40,432 bases of DNA, taken from positions 10,236 through 50,667 of the forward strand of contig JADDPU010000279.1 of the NCBI GenBank assembly GCA_016781725.1, in the 5' to 3' direction. Below the pieces are notes generated by a model. It saw only the letters and a program-made list of their open reading frames with translations. It was not told where the DNA came from and did no database searches. Both the position numbers and the translations under genes were made by a program. The DNA is from Rubrobacter sp. GTDB lineage: Bacteria; Actinomycetota; Rubrobacteria; Rubrobacterales; Rubrobacteraceae. Below are positions 1 to 8,528 of this stretch, piece by piece (position 1 is the first letter of the stretch; every line of letters starts with the position of its first letter).

Positions 1-949
1 CGGCCGCCTCCGGCTCGGAGACCTCGGTCTCCTGCGCCGTCGAGGACTCGACCTCAGGCTCCCCGGCCTCGGAGGACTCCTCGGCCGGCGGCTCTTCGGC
101 CAGGGGCCCCTCCCCGCGGGCCTCTTCGGGCCGGAGCACCTCCGTAGGAGCATCCTCCGAAACCGTCTCCGGCGACCCCTGGTAAACGGTCGCGTCCTCC
201 GCTTCGGTCCGCCCTTCGGTGCCGGGGTCTTCCGGGACTTCTTCGTCGGTAGTAGGGGTTGACGCCTCTGTGGGCTCGACAATCGCGTGTCCCGAGAGCG
301 TCCGCTCGCCGTCCGTGGCCCCGGGATCTTCGGTCTCGGACCCGGCGGCGAGTTCGGTGCTCGGCTCCTCGGCCAGCCTCGCCTCCTCCTGGGCGGCGGC
401 CTCGCGGACGACGGCGATCGACTCGGTGTCCAGGCGCTGGCGCAGGGAGGCTTCTATCTCCTGGGCCGAGGAGACCTCCATGTTCTCCATCATCTCGAGG
501 TAGGTCTTCAAGAGGTGCCTGAAATCGTTCGAGAAGCTCCTCTTCGCCTCCTGCAGCGCCTCGTAGGACTCCTGGACCCGCTCGATACGCGCCGAGGAGT
601 CGGCGAGCATCTGGTGCGAGCGGCTCTGCGCCTCGCGGACCGTGAACTCCGCCTCCCGCCTGGCGCTCTGACGCAGGTCCTCGGCCTCCCTGGTTGCGGT
701 CCGGCGGAGGTCGTTGGCGGCCTGCTCGGCGTGGACGAGGGCGGCCCGGATCGAGCCCTCAAGCTCCTCGAACTGCTGCAGGCGGTCGCGGAGGCTCGAG
801 ATCTCCTCGCGCATCCTCTGGTTCTCCGTGTAGCTGCGCTCGAACTCGTCGGCAACGGCGTCGAGAAAGTCGTCGACCTGGTTCGCGTCGTAGCCGCGGA
901 AGCCGTTCCTGAACTCCTTGCGCCTGATGTCTAGTGGCTTTATAGGCAC
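1..949 (-). CDS. divIVA: DivIVA-family cell division/polarity protein (3' end outside window)
   Basis: The protein starts at a GTG (947-949) and runs off the left edge, so its C-terminus is missing. The first 35 residues carry the DivIVA signature: an IRRKEF-like motif, then GYDANQVDDFLD, the membrane-curvature-binding N-terminus. A long heptad-rich coiled coil follows to about residue 170. The rest, to the window edge, is a low-complexity tail dominated by Glu, Pro, Ala, Ser and Thr. DivIVA/Wag31 proteins gather at curved membranes at poles and septa and recruit wall synthesis and division proteins. The start lies 7 bases after the yggT stop, at the downstream end of the division cluster. 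Family assignment is secure. The function of the acidic tail is unknown. Confidence 0.9.
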   Translation of the reverse strand, partial: MPIKPLDIRRKEFRNGFRGYDANQVDDFLDAVADEFERSYTENQRMREEISSLRDRLQQFEELEGSIRAALVHAEQAANDLRRTATREAEDLRQSARREAEFTVREAQSRSHQMLADSSARIERVQESYEALQEAKRSFSNDFRHLLKTYLEMMENMEVSSAQEIEASLRQRLDTESIAVVREAAAQEEARLAEEPSTELAAGSETEDPGATDGERTLSGHAIVEPTEASTPTTDEEVPEDPGTEGRTEAEDATVYQGSPETVSEDAPTEVLRPEEARGEGPLAEEPPAEESSEAGEPEVESSTAQETEVSEPEAA

Positions 950-955
950 GTCAGA

Positions 956-1297
956 TCACCCCGTTACAGGTCGTATAAAGTTGGCAATGAGGAGCAGCAG
1001 TAGGGTCCTGGCGATGGAGAGCCCGAAGATGGCGATGATCGGGGAGAGGTCGATCCCAAAACCTCCTAGCTGCAGCATGGGGATACGGGCCCTTATCGGC
1101 ATGAGGATCGGGTTGGCCACGGCCCTCACCGCGTCGTAGACCGCCTGCATAAAGCTGCTCGAAGGGTATCCGGGGAACCACGAGAACAGGATCGAGGCGA
1201 TGATGAACCCGAACAGTATGTAGTAGGTGTAGGTCACGATCCCGGCGAGCAGCTCGCTGATCCGGAACCCGAACTCCTGAAGGAGGGCAGCCGTCAT
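956..1297 (-). CDS. yggT: YggT/YlmG family membrane protein
   Basis: This 113-residue protein has two hydrophobic segments, about residues 14-40 and 85-108. They flank a loop with the family's SWFPGYPSSSFMQAVYD and ANPILMPIRARIP motifs, the latter matching the usual P-(I/L)-L-x-P-(I/L)-R signature. YggT/YlmG proteins sit in the membrane, and in Gram-positives the gene travels with sepF and divIVA. Roles in division-site or nucleoid organisation have been proposed, but no biochemical activity is established. Its ATG overlaps the proC TGA (ATGA at 1294-1297), so translation is probably coupled. Confidence 0.88.
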   Translation of the reverse strand: MTAALLQEFGFRISELLAGIVTYTYYILFGFIIASILFSWFPGYPSSSFMQAVYDAVRAVANPILMPIRARIPMLQLGGFGIDLSPIIAIFGLSIARTLLLLLIANFIRPVTG

Positions 1298-2079
1298 CCG
1301 CCCAGGCTCCGGGCCCGCTCGGTAGCCGCCTCGATCCCGTCGTAGACGGCCGCCACGAACCCTGCCTTCTCCATCGCTACGAACGCCGCGGCGGTGGTCC
1401 CGCCCGGCGTCATGACCTCGTCGCGCACCTGGTGGGCGCTGCGCTCCTTCAGGAGCACTGCAGTCCCGCCTATAGTGCCGACCACGAGCCTGCGCGCCAC
1501 GTCGCGCGGGATGCCCTCCCTGACGCCAGCCTGGACGAGCGCGTCGGCGAAGAGGGCCACGTAGGCGGGGCCAGACCCGTGCAGCGCCGTCGCCGCGTCG
1601 AAGAGCCGCTCGGGCAGCTCGAGCACGTCGCCGACGTGGCGGAAGATGTCCATCACCACGGGCAGCGTGGCCCGGCCCGCCTCGTTCGCGGTCACTACCG
1701 CCGAGCCCAGGCCCACCGAGGCGCACACGTTAGGCATCACGCGCAAGACCGCGGTCCCCTCCGGTAGCTTTTCGACGATGCTCGTGATGGTGACCCCGGC
1801 CGCCACGCTCGCAACTGCCTTATCGGTGCCGTCGAAGGCTGGCGACATCTCCTGCATGACCTCTGCCACGTCCCAGGGCTTTACGGCGACGATGACGAGG
1901 TCGCTCCATTCTGCAAGCTCGCGGTTGGAGGAGGTGGTGCGCACCCCGACGTCCTCGAAGAGCCTGAGCTGCTCGGGATGGATGTCGCTGACGCCGAGGT
2001 CGAAACCGCCGGATTCGGCGAGCCTGAGGAGCAGGGAACCCCCGATCTTGCCCGCCCCGATTATCCCGACCTTCTTCAA
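1294..2079 (-). CDS. proC: Pyrroline-5-carboxylate reductase
   Basis: The 261-residue protein is of normal family length. It begins with a Rossmann dinucleotide-binding motif, GIIGAGKIGGSL. The C-terminal half contains the ProC signature with ALHGSGPAYV and VMTPGGTT. The enzyme catalyses the last step of proline synthesis, NAD(P)H reduction of pyrroline-5-carboxylate, in the cytosol. The start is a TTG behind a GGGGGGA-like ribosome site. It lies between sepF and yggT, a common place for proC in actinobacterial division clusters; a direct role in division is not implied. Overlap with yggT suggests coupling. Confidence 0.93.
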   Translation of the reverse strand: MKKVGIIGAGKIGGSLLLRLAESGGFDLGVSDIHPEQLRLFEDVGVRTTSSNRELAEWSDLVIVAVKPWDVAEVMQEMSPAFDGTDKAVASVAAGVTITSIVEKLPEGTAVLRVMPNVCASVGLGSAVVTANEAGRATLPVVMDIFRHVGDVLELPERLFDAATALHGSGPAYVALFADALVQAGVREGIPRDVARRLVVGTIGGTAVLLKERSAHQVRDEVMTPGGTTAAAFVAMEKAGFVAAVYDGIEAATERARSLGG

Positions 2080-2097
2080 ATCCCCCCTCGAAGGCTC

Positions 2098-2679
2098 CTA
2101 GAGCTGGTTGAAGAACGCCCGCTCGGCGATGCGCTTGCGCTCTTCGGCGCTGACCTCGACGTCGCGGGGCGTGAGCAAGAAGACCCTGTTGGCCACCGAC
2201 TGGATGTTGCCGTCGAGCGCGTACGTAAGGCCCGAGCAGAAGTCCACCATCCTGCGACTCAGGTCGCCGTCCACGTTCTGGAGGTTCAGGATCACGGGCT
2301 GCTGGCGCTTGAAGCGGTCGGCGAGGTTCTGGGCGTCGTTGAAGCTCGAGGGCTCGAGCACGCTCACGCGGGTGGGCCGCTGGTCTGGGACGGGCCTGAG
2401 GTGCGCCGGCGGGTTCTGGCCGGCGTAGCGCTCGCCCCTGCCCGGACCCTCGCTGCCGAAGAGGTCCCCGAGGGAGGTGCCGAAGGCCGAGGATCGCTCG
2501 GCGCGCCCGAGCCGCCGGACAGTGGGACCCGGCTCTGCGCCCCGCGCGCCGTTGGCGTACGCCCCCCCTTCGTTGGCGTAGCGGCGGTCTTCTTCCTCTT
2601 CGTCCTCGTAGTAATCGTCGTCATCGACCCCGAACCCGAACCAGGCAGCGATCCGGTCCAGACGGTCCCTAACTCCCAT
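2098..2679 (-). CDS. sepF: Cell division protein SepF
   Basis: The 193-residue protein has the SepF layout. An N-terminal amphipathic helix (GVRDRLDRIAAWFGF), which in the family binds membrane, is followed by an acidic DDDDYYEDEEEED stretch and a charged linker. The C-terminal SepF domain (about 105-190) contains VSVLEPSSFNDAQ, QPVILNLQNVD and FCSGLTYALDG. SepF tethers FtsZ filaments to the membrane and is essential in many actinobacteria that lack other anchors. This genome also carries ftsA, so two FtsZ anchors coexist. The ATG follows an AAGGAGGAAAG ribosome site and overlaps the yggS end by 11 bases. Confidence 0.93.
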   Translation of the reverse strand: MGVRDRLDRIAAWFGFGVDDDDYYEDEEEEDRRYANEGGAYANGARGAEPGPTVRRLGRAERSSAFGTSLGDLFGSEGPGRGERYAGQNPPAHLRPVPDQRPTRVSVLEPSSFNDAQNLADRFKRQQPVILNLQNVDGDLSRRMVDFCSGLTYALDGNIQSVANRVFLLTPRDVEVSAEERKRIAERAFFNQL

Positions 2680-3397
2680 CTTTCCTCCTTACGGGCCCAT
2701 CCTCCTCTATTAGCATCCGCCCGATCCTGACGAGGGTCGCCCCCTCTTCGACCGCCACCTCATAATCGCCGCTCATTCCCATGGAGAGTTCGGAGAGATC
2801 GAAGTGCGGACTCCAACTTTTGCGTAGCCTATCACGGATCGTCCTGAGTTTCGCGAAAATGTAACGTACGTCCTCGGGGTCATCTGCCAGCGGAGCGAGG
2901 GTCATGAAGCCCCTGGCTAGCACCCTTCCCCCGGTCGCCGCGGCCGCCTCGAGCAACGCCTCGACCTGGCCGGCCGGGACCCCGTACTTGGACTCCTCCC
3001 CGCCGACGTTGACCTGGACGAGCACCTCGGTACCCTCCTCGGGCGCCCTTGCGGCGAGCTCCTCTATAAGCCTCACGGAGTCGACCGAGTGAATGAGCGT
3101 AACGCGCGGAACGACTACCTTCGCCTTGCGCCGCTGCAGGTGCCCTATAAAGTGCCACTCGAAGCGGTCCCCGAAGTGCTCCTGTTTACTTACCAGATCC
3201 TCGGCCCGGTTCTCCCCCACGAGCTCGACGCCGGCCTCGGCGAGCGCGAGGATCTGATCTGGCGCGTAGTACTTGCTGGCGACGAGCACCCTGACCGCCT
3301 CGCGGTCGCGCCCGCTCCTCTCGAGCGCCGCCGCCACGTTCTCGCGCACGCGGGCCAGCCTCCCCCGGATGACCTCTTTGCTCGTCTGCACGCTCAT
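2669..3397 (-). CDS. yggS: YggS/PLPBP family pyridoxal-phosphate homeostasis protein
   Basis: The 242-residue protein is an alanine-racemase-like TIM barrel of the YggS/YlmE type. The PLP-binding lysine lies in VLVASKYYAPDQ (about residue 42). Further family motifs are GENRAED, WHFIGHLQRRKAK, and SMGMSGDYEVAVEEGATLVRIG near the end. These proteins bind PLP without a known enzymatic reaction and affect vitamin B6 and amino-acid balance. I chose the ATG at 3395-3397 because it precedes the conserved N-terminus and overlaps the pgeF TGA (ATGA). A longer frame reading further upstream would lie inside pgeF. Confidence 0.92.
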   Translation of the reverse strand: MSVQTSKEVIRGRLARVRENVAAALERSGRDREAVRVLVASKYYAPDQILALAEAGVELVGENRAEDLVSKQEHFGDRFEWHFIGHLQRRKAKVVVPRVTLIHSVDSVRLIEELAARAPEEGTEVLVQVNVGGEESKYGVPAGQVEALLEAAAATGGRVLARGFMTLAPLADDPEDVRYIFAKLRTIRDRLRKSWSPHFDLSELSMGMSGDYEVAVEEGATLVRIGRMLIEEDGPVRRKDGS

Positions 3398-4155
3398 GGT
3401 GCCACCCTGGCCACAGTGGCGAGGTTGCGCCCCGTGAGCGGCCCTTGCTTCCGGTGTGAGTAGAACAGGTCGGGCCGGCAACCGGTGCACAGCCCCAGAT
3501 CGTAGACCTCGACCCCAGCCCGCTCGAGGTCCACCCGGATGGCGTCGGGCAGGGACAGGTCCCGCCCGGAGACCACCCCATCCCCGAACTCGCGCGCGAA
3601 CTTGTCTGCCAGCTCTTGGGACACCTCGTAACAGCACCCGCGGATAGAAGGCCCCACGTAGGCCCGTACCCCCCGCGCCTCCAGCCGCCGCGCCGCCTTC
3701 CCGGAGACCCCGGCGAGGGTGCCGCGCCAGCCCGAGTGGACCATGCCAACGCCCCCATCTCCGACGAGGGCTACGGGTACGCAATCGGCCACGGCCACGG
3801 AGAGACACAGGTCCCGCTCGGGGGTTACGAGCGCGTCGCCCTCCCCGGCAAAGCCGCCCTCCGACACCAGCGCCACGCCGTCCCCGGCTACCTGCCTGAC
3901 CCAGGCAGAGGGCCTGTGTCCTACAGCCTCCCTTATAACCGAGAGGTTCGCCTCGACGGCGGCCGGCTCGTCGCCGACCACCTTGGAGACGTTCAGGGAG
4001 TCGTAAGGGGGTTCCGAGACGCCGCCAAGCCTCGTGAAAAACCAGACGCGGGCGCCTGCCGGCTCGGGGTCGGGCGCGACGTAGACGGCGCCCCCGGCCG
4101 CGGTGTGGACAGCGGCGGGAGCGCCCTGGTGGGCCTTGGTCTGTGCCTCTCGCAC
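3394..4155 (-). CDS. pgeF: PgeF/YfiH/LACC1-family protein lacking one zinc-ligand histidine
   Basis: This 253-residue protein has the family landmarks RLGGVSEPPYDSLN, VADCVPV, GMVHSGWRGT and GPSIRGCCYEV. Family members act on nucleosides (purine phosphorolysis, adenosine deamination), or have been reported as polyphenol oxidase or peptidoglycan-editing factor PgeF. They use a zinc held by a histidine in a QVHG motif, a cysteine in ADC and a histidine in VHxGWRG. Here the cysteine and second histidine are present, but QVHG reads QVAG (GCC alanine codon near 3889-3891). The usual NLGxHxGD also reads NVSKVVGD. The zinc site is therefore incomplete and classical activity is doubtful. The gene overlaps yggS by 4 bases and sits in its usual place after ftsZ. 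Confidence 0.85.
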   Translation of the reverse strand: MREAQTKAHQGAPAAVHTAAGGAVYVAPDPEPAGARVWFFTRLGGVSEPPYDSLNVSKVVGDEPAAVEANLSVIREAVGHRPSAWVRQVAGDGVALVSEGGFAGEGDALVTPERDLCLSVAVADCVPVALVGDGGVGMVHSGWRGTLAGVSGKAARRLEARGVRAYVGPSIRGCCYEVSQELADKFAREFGDGVVSGRDLSLPDAIRVDLERAGVEVYDLGLCTGCRPDLFYSHRKQGPLTGRNLATVARVAP

Positions 4156-4170
4156 GCCTCGGGCGCGGAC

Positions 4171-5247
4171 CTACCGCCGCCGGAGGAAGGCCGGGATGTC
4201 GAGCACGTCGCCCGTCTCTTGCGAAGGCGCGGGCTCCTGTTGGGCCTGCTGTTGCTGCGGCTCTACCCCGGAGCGTTCGGTGCGGCGCTGGTTGGCGAGG
4301 CGCTGGTCGAAGCCGGTGGCGATCACTGTGACGCTCACCCGATCCCCAAAACCGTCGTCTATGACGGCGCCGAAGATCAGGTTAGCATCCTGGTGGGCTG
4401 CGTTGTGGACGATCTCCGCGGCCTCGTTGACCTCGAAGAGCCCGAGGTCGGTCCCGCCGGTGATGTTCAGGATAATCCCCGTGGCCCCCTCGATGCTCGC
4501 CTCGAGCAGGGGGCTAGAGATCGCAGTCCTCGCTGCCTCCGCCCCCCTCGCCTCGCTGCTCGACTCCCCGATGCCCATGAGCGCAGACCCCGAGTTGTGC
4601 ATGATGGTCCGGACGTCCGCGAAGTCGAGGTTGATGAGACCAGGCACCGTGATAAGGTCGGTAATCCCCTGCACACCCTTCCTCAAGATGTCGTCGGCCA
4701 TCTTGAAGGCGTCCATCATGCTGGTGCGCTTCTCGGCTACCTGCAAGAGCCGGTCGTTGGGGATGATGATCAGGGAGTCCACGTTCTCCTTGAGGCGCTT
4801 GATGCCCTCCTCGGCGTAGGTCGAACGCCGCCTGCCCTCGAACGCAAAAGGCCGCGTAACGACCCCGATGGTCAGAGCCCCCGAGTCCCTGGCTATCTTC
4901 GCCACAACCGGGGCAGCCCCCGTGCCGGTGCCGCCGCCCTTCCCGGCGGTAACGAACACCATGTCGGCCCCGCGCAGGGCCTCCTCGATCTCGGCCTTGT
5001 TCTCCTCGGCGGCCTCCATCCCGACCTTGGGGTCGGCCCCGGCCCCCAAGCCGCGCGTGATCTTCTCCCCTATGTGGATCTTCTGGTCGGCGTCGGTCAT
5101 CTGCAGGGCCTGCGCATCCGTGTTGATCGCTATGAACTCGACCCCCTGTAAACCGGAGTTGATCATGCGGTTCACGGCGTTCGTCCCCCCACCGCCAATG
5201 CCGACCACCTTTATAACCGCCAGATAGTTAGTCGCCGCGTCCAACAT
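4171..5247 (-). CDS. ftsZ: Cell division GTPase FtsZ
   Basis: The 358-residue protein has all FtsZ hallmarks: IKVVGIGGGGTNAVNRM at the N-terminus, the tubulin/FtsZ loop GKGGGTGTGAAPVVA, and the T7 region NLDFADVRTIM. After the GTPase and C-terminal domains comes a Gln-rich linker. It ends in the conserved peptide LDIPAFLRRR, which binds FtsA and SepF. FtsZ polymerises with GTP to form the cytokinetic ring. I chose the ATG at 5245-5247 because its product starts MLDAATNYLAVIK like known FtsZ proteins and has GGAGGG about 10 bases upstream. A GTG at 5268 would add seven unconserved residues. Confidence 0.97.
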   Translation of the reverse strand: MLDAATNYLAVIKVVGIGGGGTNAVNRMINSGLQGVEFIAINTDAQALQMTDADQKIHIGEKITRGLGAGADPKVGMEAAEENKAEIEEALRGADMVFVTAGKGGGTGTGAAPVVAKIARDSGALTIGVVTRPFAFEGRRRSTYAEEGIKRLKENVDSLIIIPNDRLLQVAEKRTSMMDAFKMADDILRKGVQGITDLITVPGLINLDFADVRTIMHNSGSALMGIGESSSEARGAEAARTAISSPLLEASIEGATGIILNITGGTDLGLFEVNEAAEIVHNAAHQDANLIFGAVIDDGFGDRVSVTVIATGFDQRLANQRRTERSGVEPQQQQAQQEPAPSQETGDVLDIPAFLRRR

Positions 5248-5292
5248 CCCTCTCCAACCCTCCATCACACGCTCTCCGGGGGCCCTGCCGGT

Positions 5293-6495
5293 CTACCTGC
5301 CCCGGAACCAGCCCTTGACCGCCTCCACTATGCTACCAAAACTCGTAGCCCCTGCACCTTTACTCTTTGGTCTAAGGTCATCGTTTTTGGCTGCGAAGTA
5401 TAGCAGACCTACAGAGGTTGCATACTGAGGTTTCTGTACAGGTTGAACCTCGCCCCTGACGCGGCGGGGTGCGGCGGTGCTGGCGCGCACCCCGAGGACC
5501 TCTTCCGCGAGGTCGGTCATTCCGTCGAGGAGGGAGCCGCCGCCGGTGAGGACGACGCCGCCGGGGAGCATCTCGCGGGTCCCGCTCCTATCGAGCGAGT
5601 CGCGGGCGTACTCGAGCAGCTCCAGGGCGCGGTACTCCAGGATCTGGCTGACAAAGTGGGCGTTGTAGTGGCGGTCGTCCAGCTTGACGGGGGCGACGGA
5701 GTCGACGGTGTCGGAGAGGACGGTGCCGTAGCGGAGCTTTATCTCTTCGGCCTTGTGCTGTGGGATCTTGAGCCCGTAGGCGACGTCGGAGGAGAAGCTC
5801 TCGCCGCCGATGGGGATAACTGCCGTATGGGTCAGGGCCCCCCTGATAAACGTGGCTATGTCGGTGGTACCGCCGCCGATGTCGAGGAGGGCGACGCCGG
5901 ACTCGCGATCCGAATCCGAGAGGCAAGCCTCCGCGGAGGCGAGCGGCTCGAGCACGACGCGGGAGACCCTGACCCCGCAGTCCTCGACGGCGCGCAGGAG
6001 GTTCTGTATGCTCGAGACGGCGCCGCTGACCACGTGGGCGCGCATGGTGACCTTGCGCGCGGCGAGGCCTACGGGGTTCTTGACCCCCTCCGACCCGTCC
6101 AGGACGTACCCCCGCGGCACCACGTGCAGGACCCGCTCGTCCTCGTCCAGCTCCAGCTGGCGGGCCTCCTGGTCCAGCCTGCGCATGAACCGGTCGGTCA
6201 CCGTCAGGTCCCTCGTGCGGTTGAGGAGGGTCACCTCCGTGTTGAAGGACGAGATGTGGCTGCCCGCGATGCCGACGCTCACCTGCCCCGCTCGCACGCC
6301 GCAGGAGTCCAGGGCCTCGGCGATGGATTCGGCTGCCGCCTGGCGGTCGACCACAACACCCCTCTTGAGCCCGTAGCTGGGCGCCTCCCCCACGGAGAGC
6401 ACCTCAGCCCAACCCCGCCGGGCGTCCACGCGGCCCGCGAGCGCCACGATCTTCGTGGTGCCCACGTCTACGCCGTAAACCAGAGACTGCGCCAC
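5293..6495 (-). CDS. ftsA: Cell division protein FtsA
   Basis: The 400-residue actin-like ATPase begins GVDVGTTKIVALAGR (phosphate 1), has LLDIGGGTTDIATF (phosphate 2) and LTGGGSLLDGM (adenosine motif). It ends in an amphipathic helix (IVEAVKGWFRGR) that binds membrane. FtsA polymerises on the inner membrane face, anchors FtsZ and recruits later divisome proteins. The gene lies six bases after ftsQ and 45 bases before ftsZ, the classic ftsQ-ftsA-ftsZ order. FtsA is absent from many actinobacteria such as mycobacteria and streptomycetes, so its presence supports a deep-branching lineage. That last point is inference from family distribution. Confidence 0.96.
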   Translation of the reverse strand: MAQSLVYGVDVGTTKIVALAGRVDARRGWAEVLSVGEAPSYGLKRGVVVDRQAAAESIAEALDSCGVRAGQVSVGIAGSHISSFNTEVTLLNRTRDLTVTDRFMRRLDQEARQLELDEDERVLHVVPRGYVLDGSEGVKNPVGLAARKVTMRAHVVSGAVSSIQNLLRAVEDCGVRVSRVVLEPLASAEACLSDSDRESGVALLDIGGGTTDIATFIRGALTHTAVIPIGGESFSSDVAYGLKIPQHKAEEIKLRYGTVLSDTVDSVAPVKLDDRHYNAHFVSQILEYRALELLEYARDSLDRSGTREMLPGGVVLTGGGSLLDGMTDLAEEVLGVRASTAAPRRVRGEVQPVQKPQYATSVGLLYFAAKNDDLRPKSKGAGATSFGSIVEAVKGWFRGR

Positions 6496-6501
6496 CTTCG
6501 C

Positions 6502-7167
6502 CTACCCCGCGGGCTCGCCGCCAGACGCCGGGCCGACCACTACCCTCTCGGGAGATCTTAGGTCGAAGACCTCGGCTTCGGGATGACGCCGCATTATTCC
6601 CGTCAAGGCTTCGGCCTGACCCTCGCCCAAGCCTCCGGCGAAGACGACCTTACGTCCCTCCACCGTGGCCTCTATGCCCTGCGGTCCGGCCCCATCCACC
6701 GAATCCAGCCTCAGCCCGCTCGCGCTCAACACCCTGGCCAACCCCAAGATCTCCCCCACCTGGTCCCGATCCAACCTCACCCTCCCGAGCCCCGCTCCCC
6801 CGAGCCCCGGAAGTTCTTCTCCATCAGACGCCAGGATCACCCGCCGCCCGTCGACCTCGGCGTACAGCACAGGTCGACGCTCCTCAACCTCAACCGTAAC
6901 TATACCGGATTCCCAATCCTCGGACACCTTCGCACCTTTAACCCAAGGGTTAGACTCTACCTCCCGCTCCAGGGCACTCTCGTTGAGGGTAAGGAGGCTC
7001 GCGTGGTCGGGGACGGCGGTCCACGCGTCGGATTCCGGGTACATCCTGGCGCCCTCGACCTGGATACCGGTAACCGGGAAGCTCAGGTAGGCGGCTACCA
7101 GGACGGTTAGCGTGGTAGCGGCGGCGACGGCCGTCGCGAGGAGGAGGGCGCGTAGGGAGGTGGTCAG
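6502..7167 (-). CDS. ftsQ: Cell division protein FtsQ/DivIB, probable CTG start
   Basis: This is a bitopic division protein of 221 residues: a short cytosolic N-terminus, one membrane segment (about residues 8-30), then a POTRA-like domain. The latter contains FPVTGIQVEGARMYPE, LEREVESNPWVKGAKV and VTVEVEERRPVLYA. FtsQ links early and late divisome proteins outside the membrane. No ATG, GTG or TTG lies in frame before the membrane segment; the first ATG (in ARMYP) would delete it. A CTG at 7165-7167 overlaps the murC TGA as CTGA and has GAGGAG seven bases upstream. I take it as the start. The product is certain; the start codon is inferred. Confidence 0.85.
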   Translation of the reverse strand: MTTSLRALLLATAVAAATTLTVLVAAYLSFPVTGIQVEGARMYPESDAWTAVPDHASLLTLNESALEREVESNPWVKGAKVSEDWESGIVTVEVEERRPVLYAEVDGRRVILASDGEELPGLGGAGLGRVRLDRDQVGEILGLARVLSASGLRLDSVDGAGPQGIEATVEGRKVVFAGGLGEGQAEALTGIMRRHPEAEVFDLRSPERVVVGPASGGEPAG

Positions 7168-8528
7168 GCTAGGGCTCCTCGTTCCTCCAGCAGCTCGAGC
7201 AGCTCCTCTCCGGCCTTGGAGATGTCCCCGGCGCCGAGGGTGAGCACGAGGTCGCCCCTCTCGGAGACGTGACTGAGAACTCGAGGTATGGCGTCCATCT
7301 GCGGGATGTAGTAGACGTCGGGGTGGTCTGGCGTCTCGCAGATGGCGTCGACTATCAGCTTGCCGTTCACGCCGGGCTGGGGCATCTCGCCGGCCCCGTA
7401 GACCTCGGTGATGAGGACCGTGTCGGCCGAGGAGAAGGACTCCCCGAACTCCCTGTAGAGGGCCCTGGTGCGCGAGTAGCGGTGCGGCTGGAAGACTGCT
7501 ATTACCCTCTCGTCGGGCGAGACGGTGGAGCGGGCGGCGTCGAGCGTCGCCGAGAGCTCGGTCGGGTGGTGCGCGTAGTCGTCCACTACCCGCACGTGGG
7601 CGCGCTCCCCCTTGAGTTGGAACCGGCGGCGCACGCCCCCGAAGTCCTTGAGGGTCTGGGCAGCCTCGAGGGCGTCGTGGCCGAGCCAGCGGGCCACGGC
7701 GATCGCGGCCAGGGAGTTGAGCACGTTGTGGCGCCCGTAGACGCCGAGCTCGATCCGGCCGCGCCTCTCGCCGCGCTCGAGGAGCGTGTAGCTGTTGGGG
7801 CCGAGGATCTCCGCCCTCAGGTCGCCCGCGGCCAGCCCGTAGGTAGTCACCGGGCAAGGGGACTCCGCCCCGAGCGCCAGGCAGCGCGGATCGTCGGCGC
7901 ACGCGACCAGGTGGCCGTCGGCCGGCAGGGAGCCCACGAACCGCGAGAACGTTTCGACCACGTCCTCGAGGGAGGAGTAGAAGTCCGGGTGGTCGAACTC
8001 CACGTTCGTGACTACCGCGGCCCGGGGACGGAGGTAGAGGAAAGAACGGTCGCTCTCGTCAGCCTCGGCGACCACGAGGTCGGGGCGGCCGAAGGCAACA
8101 TTGCTCCCGATATCGTTCAGCTCTCCGCCGACCAGCGCCGTCGGGTTCTCGCCGAGGGCCTTGAGCACGTGGGCGGTCATGCTCGTGGTCGTGGTCTTGC
8201 CGTGGGTGCCGGCGACGGCTACCCCGCTGCTGCCCTCGAGGATCGAGGCGAGGGCGGCGGCGCGCGGGATCACCGGGATGCCCCGTCTGCGGGCTTCGAG
8301 GAGCTCGGGGTTGGTCTTTGGGATGGCGGTCGAGATCACGACGCGCTCGGCGTCCCCGACCTGCCCTGCCGCGTGACCTATGTAGACGGTGATGCCTGCC
8401 TCTCGAAGCCTGCGGGTGTAAGGCGAGTCCTTGAGGTCCGACCCAGTGACGCGGTCCCCCCTGCTCTTGAGCACCTCCGCGATGCCGCTCATGCCGGCCC
8501 CGCCGATGCCTATCATGTGGGTCTTCAC
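7164..8528 (-). CDS. murC: UDP-N-acetylmuramate--L-alanine ligase
   Basis: The 454-residue Mur ligase begins with the N-terminal UDP-binding motif HMIGIGGAGMSGIAEVL. The ATP-binding loop GTHGKTTTTSM follows, then central-domain EADESDRSFL and the VVDDYAHHPTE motif of MurC. The enzyme adds L-alanine to UDP-MurNAc in the cytosol, the first peptide step of peptidoglycan synthesis. The GTG start overlaps the murG TGA (GTGA at 8525-8528), and the stop overlaps the proposed ftsQ CTG. murB, which normally makes the MurC substrate and often sits next to murC, is not here. Confidence 0.96.
   Translation of the reverse strand: MKTHMIGIGGAGMSGIAEVLKSRGDRVTGSDLKDSPYTRRLREAGITVYIGHAAGQVGDAERVVISTAIPKTNPELLEARRRGIPVIPRAAALASILEGSSGVAVAGTHGKTTTTSMTAHVLKALGENPTALVGGELNDIGSNVAFGRPDLVVAEADESDRSFLYLRPRAAVVTNVEFDHPDFYSSLEDVVETFSRFVGSLPADGHLVACADDPRCLALGAESPCPVTTYGLAAGDLRAEILGPNSYTLLERGERRGRIELGVYGRHNVLNSLAAIAVARWLGHDALEAAQTLKDFGGVRRRFQLKGERAHVRVVDDYAHHPTELSATLDAARSTVSPDERVIAVFQPHRYSRTRALYREFGESFSSADTVLITEVYGAGEMPQPGVNGKLIVDAICETPDHPDVYYIPQMDAIPRVLSHVSERGDLVLTLGAGDISKAGEELLELLEERGALA

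Noticed and set aside
3616..5151. 511-codon plus-strand frame across pgeF and ftsZ
   Set aside because: Antisense to two well-supported genes, with no ribosome site and biased composition.
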